Origin: Nocardiopsis potens DSM 45234 | GTDB lineage: Bacteria; Actinomycetota; Actinomycetes; Streptosporangiales; Streptosporangiaceae | Length of the DNA: 42,070 bases | Direction of reading: 5' to 3' | Assembly: GCF_000341105.1 (NCBI RefSeq) | Contig: NZ_ANBB01000079.1 | Location: 1 to 42,070, forward strand | Part shown: in pieces, positions 24,433 through 32,395 of the stretch | How positions within the stretch are numbered: position 1 is the stretch's first letter | Layout: every line of letters starts with the position of its first letter | Program-made: the position numbers and the translations under genes | The notes under the pieces: generated by a model | What the model was told of the DNA's origin: nothing | The model's database searches: none | What the model saw: only the letters and a program-made list of their open reading frames with translations

Positions 24433-24843
24433 ATGACCGCCGACCGACCGCACGCCCCCGACTCCGCCGACCGGGACCGCCACGAGGCGGGCATGAAGGT
24501 CCGCCGGGAGGTGCTCGGCGACGCCCACGTCGACCGGGCGACCGCGGCCGCCACCGACTTCACCGCCCCCTTCCAGGACTTCATCACCCGCTACGCCTGG
24601 GGCGAGATCTGGACCGGCGGCACCCTGGACCGGCGCACCCGCAGCTGCATGGTGCTGACCGCGATGGTGGCCCAGGGCCACTGGGACGAGCTGGCCATGC
24701 ACGTCCGCGCGGCCAAGCGCAACGGCCTGTCCGACGCGGAGATCCGCGAGGTGTTCCTCCAGGCCGCGGTCTACTGCGGCGTGCCCGCGGCGAACAAGGC
24801 GTTCGCCGTCGCCCGCGGCGTCCTCGCCGAAGAGACCGACTGA
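24433..24843 (+). CDS. pcaC: 4-carboxymuconolactone decarboxylase
   Basis: A 136-residue protein of the CMD/AhpD-like fold. GMKVRREVLGDAHVDRA near the N-terminus and RTRSCMVLTAMVAQGHWDEL (about 63-82) are the signature segments. HVRAAKRNGLSDAEIREVFL, QAAVYCGVPAANKAF complete the domain. It converts gamma-carboxymuconolactone to beta-ketoadipate enol-lactone. It is a stand-alone protein of normal length, not the C-terminal part of a PcaL fusion. pobA follows after 43 bp. Confidence 0.95.
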   Translation: MTADRPHAPDSADRDRHEAGMKVRREVLGDAHVDRATAAATDFTAPFQDFITRYAWGEIWTGGTLDRRTRSCMVLTAMVAQGHWDELAMHVRAAKRNGLSDAEIREVFLQAAVYCGVPAANKAFAVARGVLAEETD

Positions 24844-24886
24844 CCCCCGCCCACCCCTCCCCTGCCCCACGAGACCGAGGCTTCCC

Positions 24887-26068
24887 ATGCGCACCACCGT
24901 CGGCATCATCGGCGCCGGCCCGGCCGGCCTGTTCCTCTCCCACCTGCTGCACCTGCGCGGCATCGACTCCGTCGTGCTGGAGCGGCGCGACCGCGGCCAC
25001 TGCGAGGGCCGGCAGCGCGCCGGGGTCGTCGAGCACGGGCCCGCGGCCGCGCTGCGCGCCGCGGGCGTCGGCGACCGGCTGGACCGCGAGGGGTTCGTGC
25101 ACGAGGGGATCGAGCTGCGCTTCGGCGGGCGCGGGCACCGCATCGACTTCCGCGAGCTCACCGGCCGCGACGTGGTGCTCTACGCCCAGACCGAGATCGT
25201 CAAGGACCTCATCGCCCGGCGGCTGGCGGACGGCGGCGACCTGCGCTTCGAGGCGGAGGCGGCCGCGATCGAGGACATCGCGGAGGAGGGCGGCGCCCGG
25301 CCGCGGATCCGGTACACCCGGGGCGGCCGCGAGGAGGTGCTGGAGTGCGAGCACGTGGTGGCCTGCGACGGGTTCCACGGCATCGGGCGCGCCGCGCTGC
25401 CCGCGGACCGGGTGCGCACCTTCGCCAAGACCTACCCGTTCAGCTGGCTGGGCATCCTGGCCGACGCCGCGCCCGCCTGCGACGAGCTGGTCTACGCCCG
25501 GCACGACCGCGGTTTCGCGCTGTACAGCATGCGCTCGGACAAGGTCAGCCGGCTCTACCTGCAGGTGCCCAACGGGACCGACCCGGCGGACTGGACGCAC
25601 GAGCGGATCTGGGCGGAGCTGGACGCCCGGCTGGCCCTGGACGGCGCGGACGCGCGCCCCAACCGCGGCCCGATCACCGACGTGGGCGTCACCCCGATGC
25701 GCAGCTTCGTCACCGAGCCGATGCAGCACGGCCGGCTGCTGCTGGCCGGCGACGCCGCGCACATCGTCCCGCCGACCGGGGCCAAGGGCCTGAACCTGGC
25801 ACTGCACGACGTCATCCTGCTCGCCGAGGCGCTGCACTCCTGGCACGGCGGCGACCGGAGCCTCCTGGACGGCTACTCCGAGACGGCGCTGCGCCGGGTG
25901 TGGCGGGCCGAGCACTTCTCCTACTGGATGACGACGCTGCTCCACCCCGACCCGGAGGCCTCCCCGTTCGAGGCCCGGCTGCAGCTCTCGCACCTGGAGC
26001 ACATCGCCGCGTCCCGGGCGGCGGCCGGCTCGCTCGCCGAGAACTACACCGGCATCCCCGGGCTGTGA
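24887..26068 (+). CDS. pobA: 4-hydroxybenzoate 3-monooxygenase
   Basis: A 393-residue flavoprotein. FAD-binding IGAGPAGLFLSHLLHLRG (8-25), the middle motif CDGFHGIGR and GDAAHIVPPTGAKGLNLALH are all present. Residues that contact 4-hydroxybenzoate in the Pseudomonas enzyme (Tyr201, Ser212, Arg214, Tyr222) match Tyr203, Ser214, Arg216 and Tyr224 here, within YARHDRGFALYSMRS and SRLYLQV. It hydroxylates 4-hydroxybenzoate to protocatechuate using NAD(P)H and O2. Its place as the last pca-operon gene links the operon to 4-hydroxybenzoate, the predicted product of the 9.3-16.1 kb operon. Confidence 0.95.
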   Translation: MRTTVGIIGAGPAGLFLSHLLHLRGIDSVVLERRDRGHCEGRQRAGVVEHGPAAALRAAGVGDRLDREGFVHEGIELRFGGRGHRIDFRELTGRDVVLYAQTEIVKDLIARRLADGGDLRFEAEAAAIEDIAEEGGARPRIRYTRGGREEVLECEHVVACDGFHGIGRAALPADRVRTFAKTYPFSWLGILADAAPACDELVYARHDRGFALYSMRSDKVSRLYLQVPNGTDPADWTHERIWAELDARLALDGADARPNRGPITDVGVTPMRSFVTEPMQHGRLLLAGDAAHIVPPTGAKGLNLALHDVILLAEALHSWHGGDRSLLDGYSETALRRVWRAEHFSYWMTTLLHPDPEASPFEARLQLSHLEHIAASRAAAGSLAENYTGIPGL

Positions 26069-26336
26069 CCCGCGGCCGGCGGGCCCGGCCTCCGGGCCCG
26101 GTCCGCCGCCGCACGGCCGCCCCCGCGGTCGACGCCGGGAAGCGCCCCCGCCCCGCCGGACGCCCCGCGGGCGCGGGGGCGCTCCCGTTCGTTCCCCTCG
26201 GTACGGGGTACCTCCAGGGCCGGGTGCGCTTCGAACCGCCCCGAACCGTCCTGATTCTTCAGTCAGCAAGGGCGCAACGGATCCATTGAATCTCCTGTTC
26301 AGCGGAGATATCGGTGCTTTCAGTGCGGGCCCGTCG
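26069..26336. other. pobA-regulator gap with hairpin
   Basis: Gene-free. It contains a 10 bp stem GCGCCCCCGC (26142-26151) with its complement (26173-26182), followed by TCCCGTTCGTTCCC. This is the likely end of the pca-pobA transcript. From about 26240 the DNA becomes less GC-rich and leads into the regulator promoter. I see no small gene. Confidence 0.5.
26142..26182 (+). terminator. Likely terminator of the pca-pobA operon
   Basis: A 10 bp G/C-only stem, loop of 21 bases, 73 bp after the pobA stop, with a pyrimidine-rich (not pure T) tail. Confidence 0.5.
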
Positions 26337-26366
26337 TTGCGATTATCGCCATCCAGCTGATACGGT
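26337..26366 (+). promoter_or_regulatory. Predicted promoter of the XRE-TetR regulator (leaderless)
   Basis: TTGCGA (26337-26342), 18 bp spacer, TACGGT (26361-26366). The GTG start codon at 26375 is 8-9 bases after the -10, where transcription should begin, and no ribosome binding site precedes it. A leaderless mRNA is therefore likely. Confidence 0.5.
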
Positions 26367-26374
26367 CGCCGACC

Positions 26375-27418
26375 GTGAGCGAGACGAGCGACCCCCTGGA
26401 GGGCCTGCATGCGCGGGTCCGCGACGTGATCCGCCGCTCCGGGCGCCCGCAGCGGGAGTTCGCCGCCGCGATCGACCTGGAGCCCTCCAAGCTGTCCAAG
26501 TCCCTCAACGGCACCCGGCGCTTCTCCGCCGAGGAGCTGGTCCGGGTCGCCGACACCGCGGGCGTCACGGTCAACTGGCTGATCAACGGCTCCGAGGACG
26601 GGCGCTCCAGCGCCGTCTCGGCCGACCCCGGCAGCGCGGTGCCCTCCGGGCCGCCGCCGGACGCCGCCGAGGACCGCCGGGCCGCCCGCGAGCACGGCCG
26701 GCGCCGGCAGATCACCGACGCCGCCTGGCGACTGATCGCCGAGCGCGGCTACCACTCGGTGCGCATCGCCGACATCGCCGAGGCCTGCGGCACCTCCAGC
26801 GCCACCATCCACTACCACTTCCCCACCCTGCGCGACCTGCTCGACGAGACCCTGCGCTCCTCGGTCAAGCAGGCCTTCGACCGCCAGGTCGCCGCGCTGC
26901 ACGGGATCGCCGACGCCCGGGAGCGGCTGTACCGGCTGATCGACCTGCAGCTGCCCGCCCCGGGCCACCTGACCCTGGAGTGGTCGATCTGGCTGCAGGT
27001 GTGGACCGAGAGCATGCTCCACCCGGAGCTGCGCGACCTGCACGCCGCCTCCTACCAGCGCTGGCACGACACCATCGCGCGGACGCTGCGGGACGGCGCC
27101 GCCGCCGGGGTGTTCCGCGCGGACCTGGACGCCGAGTCGACGACCGTCCGGCTGACCGCCCTCATCGACGGCCTGGGCATCCAGGTGCTCACCGGCCGCC
27201 CCGGGCGGACCGCGGAGCGGATGCGCGCCGTGCTGACCGACTACGTCGCCACCTGGATCGAGGCCCCCGGCGCGGCCGGGGACCGGACCGGCCCGGATCC
27301 GGCCGCCGAGCGGGCCGCAGAGGACCGGGCCGGAACCGAGCAGACCGAGCAGACCGAACCGCGCACCGGCCCGCCCGCCGGTGCCGCGGCCGACCCGAGG
27401 AACGGGGAGAAGCCGTGA
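26375..27418 (+). CDS. Fused XRE-TetR transcriptional regulator of the carnitine gene set
   Basis: A 347-residue protein with two DNA-binding domains. Residues about 8-70 form an XRE/Cro helix-turn-helix ([20 protein letters not shown] and [14 protein letters not shown]). After a Ser/Pro/Asp-rich linker comes a TetR domain (about 107-160: [40 protein letters not shown]). Its C-terminal part (about 190-280, [12 protein letters not shown]) resembles the BetI-type ligand domain. The tail is Glu/Thr/Pro-rich. Its stop overlaps the BKACE start (GTGA), so it is co-expressed with the genes it probably controls. BetI-like regulators sense choline-type quaternary amines, which fits carnitine or betaine as ligand (inference). 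Confidence 0.82.
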   Translation: MSETSDPLEGLHARVRDVIRRSGRPQREFAAAIDLEPSKLSKSLNGTRRFSAEELVRVADTAGVTVNWLINGSEDGRSSAVSADPGSAVPSGPPPDAAEDRRAAREHGRRRQITDAAWRLIAERGYHSVRIADIAEACGTSSATIHYHFPTLRDLLDETLRSSVKQAFDRQVAALHGIADARERLYRLIDLQLPAPGHLTLEWSIWLQVWTESMLHPELRDLHAASYQRWHDTIARTLRDGAAAGVFRADLDAESTTVRLTALIDGLGIQVLTGRPGRTAERMRAVLTDYVATWIEAPGAAGDRTGPDPAAERAAEDRAGTEQTEQTEPRTGPPAGAAADPRNGEKP

Positions 27419-28314
27419 ACGAGACCATGAACACCGAGGTCATCCTGACCGCCGCGCTCACCGGCGCCGGGGACACCGTGGGCCGCAGCCCGCACGTCCC
27501 GGTGACGCCGGCGCAGATCGCCGCCTCGGCGGTGGAGGCCGCCGAGGCCGGCGCGAGCGCGGTGCACATCCACGTCCGCGACCCGGAGACCGGCGCCCCC
27601 TCCCGGGACAACGCGCTCTACCGGGAGGTCGTGGAGCGGATCAAGGAGACCGGCACCGACATCGTCATCAACCTCACCGCCGGGATGGGCGGCGACCTGG
27701 AGATCGGGACCGACGACCCGTTCGCCTTCGGCGCCGGCACCGACCTGGTCGGCGGGCTGGACCGGCTGCCGCACGTGGAGGAGCTGCTGCCGGACATCTG
27801 CACCCTGGACTGCGGCAGCCTCAACTTCGGCGACGGCAGCAGCGTCTACATCTCCACCCCGGACATGCTGCGCGCCGGCGCCAAGCGCATCCAGGAGCTG
27901 GGCGTCCGCCCGGAGCTGGAGATCTTCGACACCGGCCACCTGTGGTTCGCCAAGCAGATGTACGCCGAGGGCCTGATCGACGACCCGAGCATGTTCCAGC
28001 TGTGCACCGGCATCCCCTACGGCGCGCCGGCCGACCCCGGGGTGCTGCAGTCCATGGTCCGGCTGCTGCCGCCCGGCGCCGAGTGGGCCAGCTTCGCCAT
28101 CGGCCGGATGCAGATGCCCTGGGTGGCGCAGTCGGTGCTGCTCGGCGGGCACGCCCGGGTCGGGCTGGAGGACAACCTCTACCTGAGCCGCGGGGTCAAG
28201 GCCACCAACGGCCAGCTGGTGGAGAAGGCCCGCGGCATCATCGAGGCGCTCGGCGCCCGGGTGGTCACCCCCGACGAGACCCGGGCCAAGCTCAAGCTGC
28301 GCAGCGCCCGCTAG
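27415..28314 (+). CDS. BKACE-family beta-keto acid cleavage enzyme (dehydrocarnitine cleavage candidate)
   Basis: A 299-residue member of the 3-keto-5-aminohexanoate cleavage (DUF849/BKACE) family. Zinc ligands His51 and His53 ([10 protein letters not shown]) and Glu252 (VGLEDNLYL) are present, as are TAALTGAG (12-19) and the loop [10 protein letters not shown]. The family condenses a beta-keto acid with acetyl-CoA to give acetoacetate and a new CoA ester. Next to a carnitine dehydrogenase and a thioesterase, the likely reaction is 3-dehydrocarnitine plus acetyl-CoA to betainyl-CoA plus acetoacetate, as known from Pseudomonas cdh loci and BKACE family studies. GTG start overlaps the regulator stop. 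Confidence 0.88.
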   Translation: MNETMNTEVILTAALTGAGDTVGRSPHVPVTPAQIAASAVEAAEAGASAVHIHVRDPETGAPSRDNALYREVVERIKETGTDIVINLTAGMGGDLEIGTDDPFAFGAGTDLVGGLDRLPHVEELLPDICTLDCGSLNFGDGSSVYISTPDMLRAGAKRIQELGVRPELEIFDTGHLWFAKQMYAEGLIDDPSMFQLCTGIPYGAPADPGVLQSMVRLLPPGAEWASFAIGRMQMPWVAQSVLLGGHARVGLEDNLYLSRGVKATNGQLVEKARGIIEALGARVVTPDETRAKLKLRSAR

Positions 28315-28586
28315 CCCGCCGGCGGAGAACCTCCCCTCCCGGGGGTTCCGGCGCTCCCCGCCCCGGCCGTCCTCGGGGCGGGGAGCGCCGGGACCCCCGG
28401 GCCCCGGGGAGAGGCCCCGCCCGCGCCCCGCCCCTGGGAGGGAGCGGTTCCCGAGGGCGCCCCGACGGCCCCGCCGGGGCGCGGCGCCGCACTGCCCGGC
28501 CCCGGCCGCCGCCCTCCCCGTCCTTCCCCCCGCTCTTCACCCCCCGCACCTCTCCGCCCCCGCGCACTAGTGAAGGAACCATTCGC
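28315..28586. other. Gap between BKACE and dehydrogenase genes
   Basis: 272 bp without a gene. The first part holds a very long hairpin (listed separately); the remainder is C-rich. GTGAAGGAACC just before ATG 28587 is the ribosome binding site of the dehydrogenase. Confidence 0.6.
28339..28400 (+). terminator. 27 bp-stem hairpin after the BKACE gene
   Basis: Arms 28339-28365 and 28374-28400 are complementary over 27 positions with a single G-U-type mismatch and an 8-base loop. It begins 25 bases after the stop codon. No T-tract follows. It is either a strong terminator, which would give the dehydrogenase-thioesterase pair its own promoter, or a processing hairpin inside one carnitine transcript. 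Confidence 0.6.
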
Positions 28587-29594
28587 ATGCCCGAACAGAG
28601 CAGCCCCGCGGCCCGGACCGCCCCCAGCGACGTGCGCACCGTGGCGTGCATCGGCGCGGGCGTCATCGGCGGCGGCTGGGTCGCCCACTTCCTGGCCCGC
28701 GGCTACGACGTGGTCGCCTGGGACCCGGCCCCCGACGCCGAGGAGCGGCTGCGCGCCCTGGTGGACGCGGCCTGGCCCGCGCTGGAGCGGCTCGGCCTCG
28801 CCGAGGGCGCCTCGACCGACCGGCTGCGCGTCGCCGCCACGCTCGCCGAGGCGGTGGCCGGCGCCGACTTCGTCCAGGAGAGCGCCCCGGAGCGACTGGA
28901 CCTCAAGCGCGACCTGCTCGCCGAGATCGACGAGGCCGCCCCCGCCGGGGTCGTGGTGGGCTCCTCCACCTCCGGCTACTCGATGACCGACATGCAGGTG
29001 AAGGCGGCCCGCCCGGAGCGGCTGGTGGTCGGCCACCCGTTCAACCCGCCCTACCTGGTGCCGCTGGTGGAGGTGGTGGGCGGCGAGTCCACCGGGGACT
29101 GGGCGGTCTCCTGGGCCGCGGAGTTCTACCGGGCCGCCGGCAAGGAGGTCATCGAGATGGACCGGGAGCTGCCCGGCTTCATCGGCAACCGGATCCAGGA
29201 GGCCGCCTGGCGCGAGGCGCTGCACATGGTGGCCAACGGCGAGGCCACGGTCGAGCAGATCGACCGCTCGATGACCGCGGGCATGGGGCTGCGCTGGGCC
29301 TTCTTCGGCCCCTGCCTCACCTTCCACCTGGCCGGCGGCGAGGGCGGCATGGCGCACATGCTCGACCATTTCGGTCCGTCCCTGAAGTCGCCCTGGACGC
29401 GGCTGGAAGCCCCCGAGCTGACCCGGGAGCTGCGCGACGCGATGGTCGCGGGCACCGACGAGGTGGTGGCCGGCCGGTCCACCGCGGAGCTGATCGAGCA
29501 GCGCGACCGCCGGATGATCGCGGTGATGCGGGCGCTGGCCGAGGTCGAGGCCGAAGAGGCGGCGCAGGCCGCGCGCGAAGGCGGGCGGGGCTGA
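28587..29594 (+). CDS. cdhA: L-carnitine 3-dehydrogenase
   Basis: A 335-residue 3-hydroxyacyl-CoA-dehydrogenase-superfamily protein. NAD-binding GAGVIGGGW (23-31), acidic end of beta-2 in VVAWDP, QESAPERLDLK, HPFNPPYLVPLVEVV and GFIGNRIQEAAWREAL are present. FFGPCLTFHLAGGEGGMAHM near the C-terminal domain is characteristic of carnitine dehydrogenases rather than FadB-type enzymes. It oxidises L-carnitine to 3-dehydrocarnitine with NAD+. The thioesterase start overlaps its stop by one base (TGATG), and the BKACE gene lies upstream. Confidence 0.88.
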   Translation: MPEQSSPAARTAPSDVRTVACIGAGVIGGGWVAHFLARGYDVVAWDPAPDAEERLRALVDAAWPALERLGLAEGASTDRLRVAATLAEAVAGADFVQESAPERLDLKRDLLAEIDEAAPAGVVVGSSTSGYSMTDMQVKAARPERLVVGHPFNPPYLVPLVEVVGGESTGDWAVSWAAEFYRAAGKEVIEMDRELPGFIGNRIQEAAWREALHMVANGEATVEQIDRSMTAGMGLRWAFFGPCLTFHLAGGEGGMAHMLDHFGPSLKSPWTRLEAPELTRELRDAMVAGTDEVVAGRSTAELIEQRDRRMIAVMRALAEVEAEEAAQAAREGGRG

Positions 29595-30028
29595 TGGCCG
29601 AGGTGTTCCGGCAGCGGGTGCTGCCCGAGTGGATCGACTACAACGGCCACCTCAGCGAGGCCTACTACGTGCTGGTCTTCGGTTTCGCCACGGACGCGCT
29701 GATGGAGCGGGTCGGCCTGGGCGCCGGCTACCGGGAGGCCACCGGCAACTCGCTCTACACCGTGGAGGCGCACGTGCGCTACCTGCGCGAGGTGCCGCCC
29801 GGCGCCGAGCTGGAGGTGTCCACCGTGGTGGTGGAGGCCGGCGCCAAGAAGGTGCGGCTCTGCCACGAGATGCGGCTGGACGGGATCGTGCGCGCCACCG
29901 AGGAGGTCATGGCGCTCCACGTCGACCAGGAGCAGGGGCGCAGCACGCCGTTCCCGGCCGAGGTCGCCGAGCGGCTCGCCGGGCTGGCCGGGCCGGCCCC
30001 GGACTACGCCGGCCGGGGGATCGGCTGA
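29594..30028 (+). CDS. Hotdog-fold thioesterase (betainyl-CoA thioesterase candidate)
   Basis: A 144-residue 4-hydroxybenzoyl-CoA-thioesterase-like hotdog protein. EWIDYNGHLSEAYYVLVF (about 12-29) contains the catalytic-region Asp and the typical D-x-x-G-H-x-x pattern; TVEAHVRYLREVPPGAELEV follows. In carnitine loci such a protein accompanies the dehydrogenase, in some bacteria as a fused C-terminal domain, and releases glycine betaine from betainyl-CoA. The one-base overlap with cdhA fits this role. Substrate assignment is from context. Confidence 0.82.
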   Translation: MAEVFRQRVLPEWIDYNGHLSEAYYVLVFGFATDALMERVGLGAGYREATGNSLYTVEAHVRYLREVPPGAELEVSTVVVEAGAKKVRLCHEMRLDGIVRATEEVMALHVDQEQGRSTPFPAEVAERLAGLAGPAPDYAGRGIG

Positions 30029-30156
30029 CGGCCCCTCCGGCAGTGCCGTCCGCCCCGGGACCGGGACCGGTTCCGGGGCGGACTCTTATCATGGAAAAAG
30101 AATTCTGTGAATAGGGATTCGGTCCCGACTTTTTGCGAACAGGATCACGACGGCGG

Positions 30157-30185
30157 TTACCAAGTCCCCTTGTTAGGAATACACT
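30157..30185 (+). promoter_or_regulatory. Predicted promoter of the methyltransferase gene
   Basis: TTACCA (30157-30162), 17 bp spacer, TACACT (30180-30185), within an AT-richer patch (30085-30190) that stands out in this window. The transcript leader would be about 40 bases. Confidence 0.5.
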
Positions 30186-30232
30186 CCGAGGCGTAACCGC
30201 ACCCCCCAGTCGCGAAGCGGAGCAGGACGCCG

Positions 30233-31144
30233 ATGGCCGGACTCGACCCACCGGAATTCCTGAAGAGGACCGGTCAGAAGTACCGCGAGCCGCCCGAGAT
30301 CGACATGTCCCGCCCCTCCATCGCACGGGTCTACTCCTATTACCTGGGCGGCAAGGACCATTTCGAGGTCGACCGGGACATGGCCAACTACGCCGAGGGG
30401 GTCGTCCCCGGCGTCACCGACCTGGCCCTGGGCAACCGGGCGTTCGTCCAGCGGGCCACCCGCTACCTCACCGCCGAGGCCGGGCTGGAGCAGTTCGTGG
30501 ACATCGGCTCCGGGCTGCCCTCCGACGGCAACGTGCACGAGATCGTCCGCAAGACCCTGCAGGAGCGGGGCCGCAGCGCCGGCGCCCCGCGCGAGGCCCG
30601 GGTCGTCTACGTGGACAGCGACCCGATGGTGCTGGCGCACGGGCGCGCCCTGCTCGCCGACGACCGGAGCGTCACCGTGGTCCGGGCCGACCTGACCGAA
30701 CCGGACGACGTGCTGGCCCGGGCGGCCGCGACCGGCCTGATCGACATCGAGCGGCCGGTCGGGCTGATCCTCGGCGGGATCCTGCACCACCTGCAGGACG
30801 GCGAGGACCCGGCGGGCTGCACCCGGCGCCTGCTGGACGCGCTGGCCCCCGGGAGCCACGTCGCCGTCAGCCACTTCTGCCTCCCCGACGCCTCCCGGGC
30901 GCCGCGGAGCGCGGAGCGCGCCGCGGCGCTGGAGCGGGCCTTCCTGGAGCGGCTGGGCACCGGCCGGTGGCGCACCGAGGCGGAGATCGCCCGCTACTTC
31001 CACGACTGGACCCTGGTCCCGCCCGGCCTGGTCCCGCTCAACGACTGGCGCCCCCAGGCCAGGGACGGCCTGAGGGCGGGGGGGTACAGCATGCCGGTGC
31101 GCAACCGGGCGATCATCGTCGGCGGGGTCGCGCGCAAGCCCTGA
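30233..31144 (+). CDS. SAM-dependent methyltransferase, DUF574 type
   Basis: A 303-residue protein of the DUF574/Methyltransf_19 family, which is expanded in actinomycetes. SRPSIARVYSYYLGGKDHFE (26-45) is the family signature; QFVDIGSGLPSDGNVHEI (87-104) is the SAM-binding motif I; VVYVDSDPMVLAHGRALL, HHLQDGEDP and VSHFCLPD continue the domain. Substrates of this family are mostly unknown. It has its own promoter and is followed by a large terminator-like hairpin, so it is probably a single-gene unit unrelated to carnitine use. Confidence 0.85.
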   Translation: MAGLDPPEFLKRTGQKYREPPEIDMSRPSIARVYSYYLGGKDHFEVDRDMANYAEGVVPGVTDLALGNRAFVQRATRYLTAEAGLEQFVDIGSGLPSDGNVHEIVRKTLQERGRSAGAPREARVVYVDSDPMVLAHGRALLADDRSVTVVRADLTEPDDVLARAAATGLIDIERPVGLILGGILHHLQDGEDPAGCTRRLLDALAPGSHVAVSHFCLPDASRAPRSAERAAALERAFLERLGTGRWRTEAEIARYFHDWTLVPPGLVPLNDWRPQARDGLRAGGYSMPVRNRAIIVGGVARKP

Positions 31145-31147
31145 CGG

Positions 31148-31207
31148 CGTTGATCCCGGCGCCGCGGGAGGTCGGAGCGCTCTGCTCCCGCGGTGCCGGG
31201 ATCGACG
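31148..31207. terminator. 23 bp-stem bidirectional hairpin
   Basis: Arms 31148-31170 and 31185-31207 pair over 23 positions with two wobble-type mismatches; the loop is 14 bases. It lies between the convergent methyltransferase and iron-binding lipoprotein genes and probably terminates both. Confidence 0.65.
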
Positions 31208-31240
31208 GTGACGCCCGGGCGCCCCCGGGCACGGGAGGCG

Positions 31241-32236
31241 TCAGACGCCGAAGGCCTCGGCCATCTCGTCCAGCACCGCGTTCGCGCCCTGCAGGCTGAC
31301 CGAGCTCACCCACACGTTGTCGTCGACCTCGTGCTTCTCCCCCTCCAGCTGGTCCCAGAGCGGGTTCCCGGTGAACTCCTTCGCCTTGTCGGCCGAGTCG
31401 CCGGTGCCGTCGTCCCAGGTGGAGACGTAGATGTGGTCGGCGTCCAGGTCGAGGATCTCCTCCGGGCCGAGCGGCACCATGATGTCGCCCTCGGGCGGCT
31501 TCGGCGCGTCCTCGGGCACGGGCAGCCCCACGTCGGACTGGATGATGCCGGGGAAGGACTCGGCCCCGTACAGCCGGACCGTGGGCTCCCCGGCGAAGCG
31601 GGCCAGCGTCATGGTGGGGGCCTCGCCGCCGTTGGCCTCGGCGATGTCCTCGCCGAGCTCGGCGGCGCGCTGCTCGTACTCCTCGATCTGCTGCTCGGCG
31701 AGGTCGGCCTTGCCCACCGCCTCGCCCACCATGAGGTGGTTCTCCTTCCAGGTCGCCCCGGTGGTCTCGGAGAACACCGTCGGCGCGATCTTGGAGAGCT
31801 GGTCGTAGACGTCCTCGTGGCGGACCTTGGCGGAGAGGATCAGGTCCGGCTGGAGCTCGGCGATCTCGGCCAGGTCGGGCGCCTCCAGGCTGCCCACCAC
31901 CTCGGCGTCGCCGGCGTAGGTCTCCCCCTCCTCGCCCAGGTAGTCGCGGAGGCCGCCGCCGTCGGAGTAGTCGGTGCGGCCGATCACGTCCATCTCCAGC
32001 GCGATCGCGGAGTCGAGGTAGCTGGTGTCCAGCACCACCACGGTGGACGGCTCGGACTCGATGACCGTCTCGCCCATGGCGTGCTCGACCGTCATCGGGT
32101 AGCCGGCGCCGGCCGACTCGCCGGCCGGCTCCTCTTCGCCGCCCCCGCCGCAGGCGGCGGTCAGCAGCAGGGCGCCCGCCGCGGTGACCGCCCCGATCAG
32201 GGACGTCGCGGACCTGCGGACTGGAGTGGGGGACAT
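31241..32236 (-). CDS. Iron-siderophore ABC transporter substrate-binding lipoprotein
   Basis: A 331-residue lipoprotein of the FecB/FhuD-type periplasmic-binding family. Lipobox LTAAC with Cys29, followed by an acidic Gly/Glu linker. The mature domain has VVVLDTSYLDSAIALEMDVI, LAEIAELQPDLILSAKVR, SKIAPTVFSETTGATWKENH and a C-terminal ANAVLDEMAEAFGV. It captures a ferric siderophore. An iron box lies 19 bp upstream. Encoded divergently from the two permeases and ATPase it serves. Confidence 0.88.
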   Translation of the reverse strand: MSPTPVRRSATSLIGAVTAAGALLLTAACGGGGEEEPAGESAGAGYPMTVEHAMGETVIESEPSTVVVLDTSYLDSAIALEMDVIGRTDYSDGGGLRDYLGEEGETYAGDAEVVGSLEAPDLAEIAELQPDLILSAKVRHEDVYDQLSKIAPTVFSETTGATWKENHLMVGEAVGKADLAEQQIEEYEQRAAELGEDIAEANGGEAPTMTLARFAGEPTVRLYGAESFPGIIQSDVGLPVPEDAPKPPEGDIMVPLGPEEILDLDADHIYVSTWDDGTGDSADKAKEFTGNPLWDQLEGEKHEVDDNVWVSSVSLQGANAVLDEMAEAFGV

Positions 32237-32254
32237 CGCCGACCTCTTAATGGT

Positions 32255-32273
32255 TTAGGTTTGTCTTGCCTAA
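32255..32273. promoter_or_regulatory. DtxR/IdeR/DmdR-type iron box
   Basis: TTAGGTTTGTCTTGCCTAA, a 19 bp sequence matching the consensus TTAGGTTAGSCTAACCTAA closely, with TTAGG...CCTAA ends intact. It sits 19 bp upstream of the binding-protein gene and 123 bp upstream of the permease gene, so it most directly controls the former: iron-loaded regulator would repress. Confidence 0.88.
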
Positions 32274-32395
32274 GCGGGCGCTCGCCCACGATCAGGCAGT
32301 ATGCGGATGAACGCGGCATTTGTCCAGTACGGTGACCTGGGCCTCTCCGCCGCCCGCACGCCCCCGCCCGCCCCGCCCAGAGGAGTCCGCCTCCC

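Noticed and set aside
30233-31144. Methyltransferase as a fourth member of the carnitine set
   Set aside because: It has its own promoter, belongs to the widespread DUF574 family, and a 204 bp gap separates it from the thioesterase gene.
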